Position numbers and translations under genes: made by a program. Below are positions 5,940 through 6,260 of a stretch of DNA of 6,260 nt, piece after piece (within the stretch, counting starts at the first letter, position 1; the number at the start of each line of letters is the position of its first letter). Origin of the DNA: Pseudomonadota bacterium (lineage in GTDB: Bacteria > Pseudomonadota > Alphaproteobacteria > Rhizobiales > Xanthobacteraceae); the NCBI GenBank assembly GCA_021779635.1, contig JAJYAH010000431.1:1-6260 (forward strand). Reading direction: 5' to 3'. The notes under the pieces were generated by a model. It saw nothing but the letters and a program-made list of their open reading frames with translations. It did not search any database and was not told where the DNA came from.

Positions 5940-6259
5940 GAATTCGGCAGTTTCATTCGCAAGAGATCGTCCTTGGTAACTAGTCTCGCACCGACCCCGC
6001 GCGCGGCCGCGTCCAGGGCGGCGGCTCCGCGCCGTGAAGTCATTGCCTTGAAGACGCGAGCCCGCCAAACCTTCGGAACCCGAACCCTAAAGATGCAGTC
6101 GGTAATAGCAATCTTTCCAGTCGCGACCAGTGCAACCTGAAGGTGCAGCTTCCGGCCGATTCTCGCAACCAAGATATCGCCAGCCGCGGCCGTCGTAAGC
6201 TCGCCGCCGGGCTGCGTCGACTGGACGGTTGCAAATCTGAGTCGACGGGGGCCCGCGTA
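5936..6259 (-). CDS. C-terminus of DNA methyltransferase / specificity (TRD-like) protein, partial
   Basis: The frame is open from the right edge to TGA 5938-5936 and gives 107 visible residues. The 5' part lies outside the window. The pattern GDILVARIGRKLHLQVALVATG, then ITDCIFRVRVP, then a helix and GVGARLVTKDDLLRM resembles the target-recognition (S-subunit type) domain. That domain is found in type I specificity subunits and at the C-terminus of many N6-adenine methyltransferases, where GDILxxRxG and a VxSDCxFxxRxP strand recur. No catalytic motif such as NPPY or the SAM-binding motif is visible, as expected for this end. It is followed without a gap by the ATPase (ATGA), so it is probably the upstream partner in one operon. 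A specificity subunit and a fused methyltransferase cannot be told apart from this end. Confidence 0.55.
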   Translation of the reverse strand, partial: YAGPRRLRFATVQSTQPGGELTTAAAGDILVARIGRKLHLQVALVATGKIAITDCIFRVRVPKVWRARVFKAMTSRRGAAALDAAARGVGARLVTKDDLLRMKLPNS

Positions 6260-6260
6260 C

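Noticed and set aside
4156..5945. GAATTCATG recurring at both operon junctions and once inside the ATPase
   Set aside because: In each case it encodes or abuts the residues Glu-Phe-Met or Asn-Ser at gene ends. Three short matches can arise by chance and no repeat structure extends beyond them.
5370..6068. Longer ATPase start at 6068
   Set aside because: The extra 43 residues are basic and low quality and overlap the upstream gene by more than 100 bases. ATG 5939 with an ATGA overlap fits better.
1..6260. CRISPR array or insertion sequence
   Set aside because: No regularly spaced repeats longer than about 10 bases, no transposase-like frame and no terminal inverted repeats were seen on reading through.

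Overview
The window looks like an accessory, defence-rich stretch of a GC-rich proteobacterial genome. An alphaproteobacterium of the Rhizobiales/Bradyrhizobium kind is my best guess. The main clue is a 48-nt piece identical in form to the 3' half of a tRNA-Arg (anticodon CCG) on the minus strand, and I recall this tRNA sequence from that group. The taxonomic call is an inference from memory, not a search.

Layout, left to right. Positions 1-192 hold the 3' end of an unrecognised plus-strand gene that enters from outside the window and appears to change frame near positions 50-75. Positions 193-714 are non-coding or decayed, with a GC-rich hairpin, weak traces of a degraded gene and an exact TATAAT box at 606-611. 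Positions 715-2808 (or 724-2808) encode an intact protein of about 695 residues. It has a PD-(D/E)XK nuclease motif in its C-terminal half and is probably a stand-alone restriction or defence nuclease. Positions 2997-3044 are the truncated tRNA-Arg 3' half, which I read as the attachment site left by an integrated element. From its orientation the element lies to the right and the original tRNA-downstream flank to the left.

From 6259 down to 3258 on the minus strand runs a tight operon. It contains the C-terminus of a DNA methyltransferase or specificity (TRD-like) protein, then a P-loop ATPase with winged-helix, zinc-ribbon and helix-hairpin-helix-like parts, then a HEPN-type putative RNase with an RHxxxH motif. 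Both intact junctions are ATGA stop/start overlaps. As sequenced, the ATPase and the HEPN gene are each broken by one -1 frame change. The ATPase break falls between Walker A and Walker B. The HEPN break falls between its first long helix and its RHxxxH motif. Correcting one base in each gives proteins of about 594 and 300 residues.

How they may work together (inference): the methyltransferase would mark self DNA, the ATPase would sense or transduce a signal, and the HEPN protein would cut RNA. This would be an abortive-infection arrangement, functionally reminiscent of PrrC with its type I R-M partner but with ATPase and RNase on separate polypeptides. I do not recognise this exact gene set as a named system. 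The frame breaks leave open whether it is functional here, phase-variable, decayed or affected by sequencing errors.
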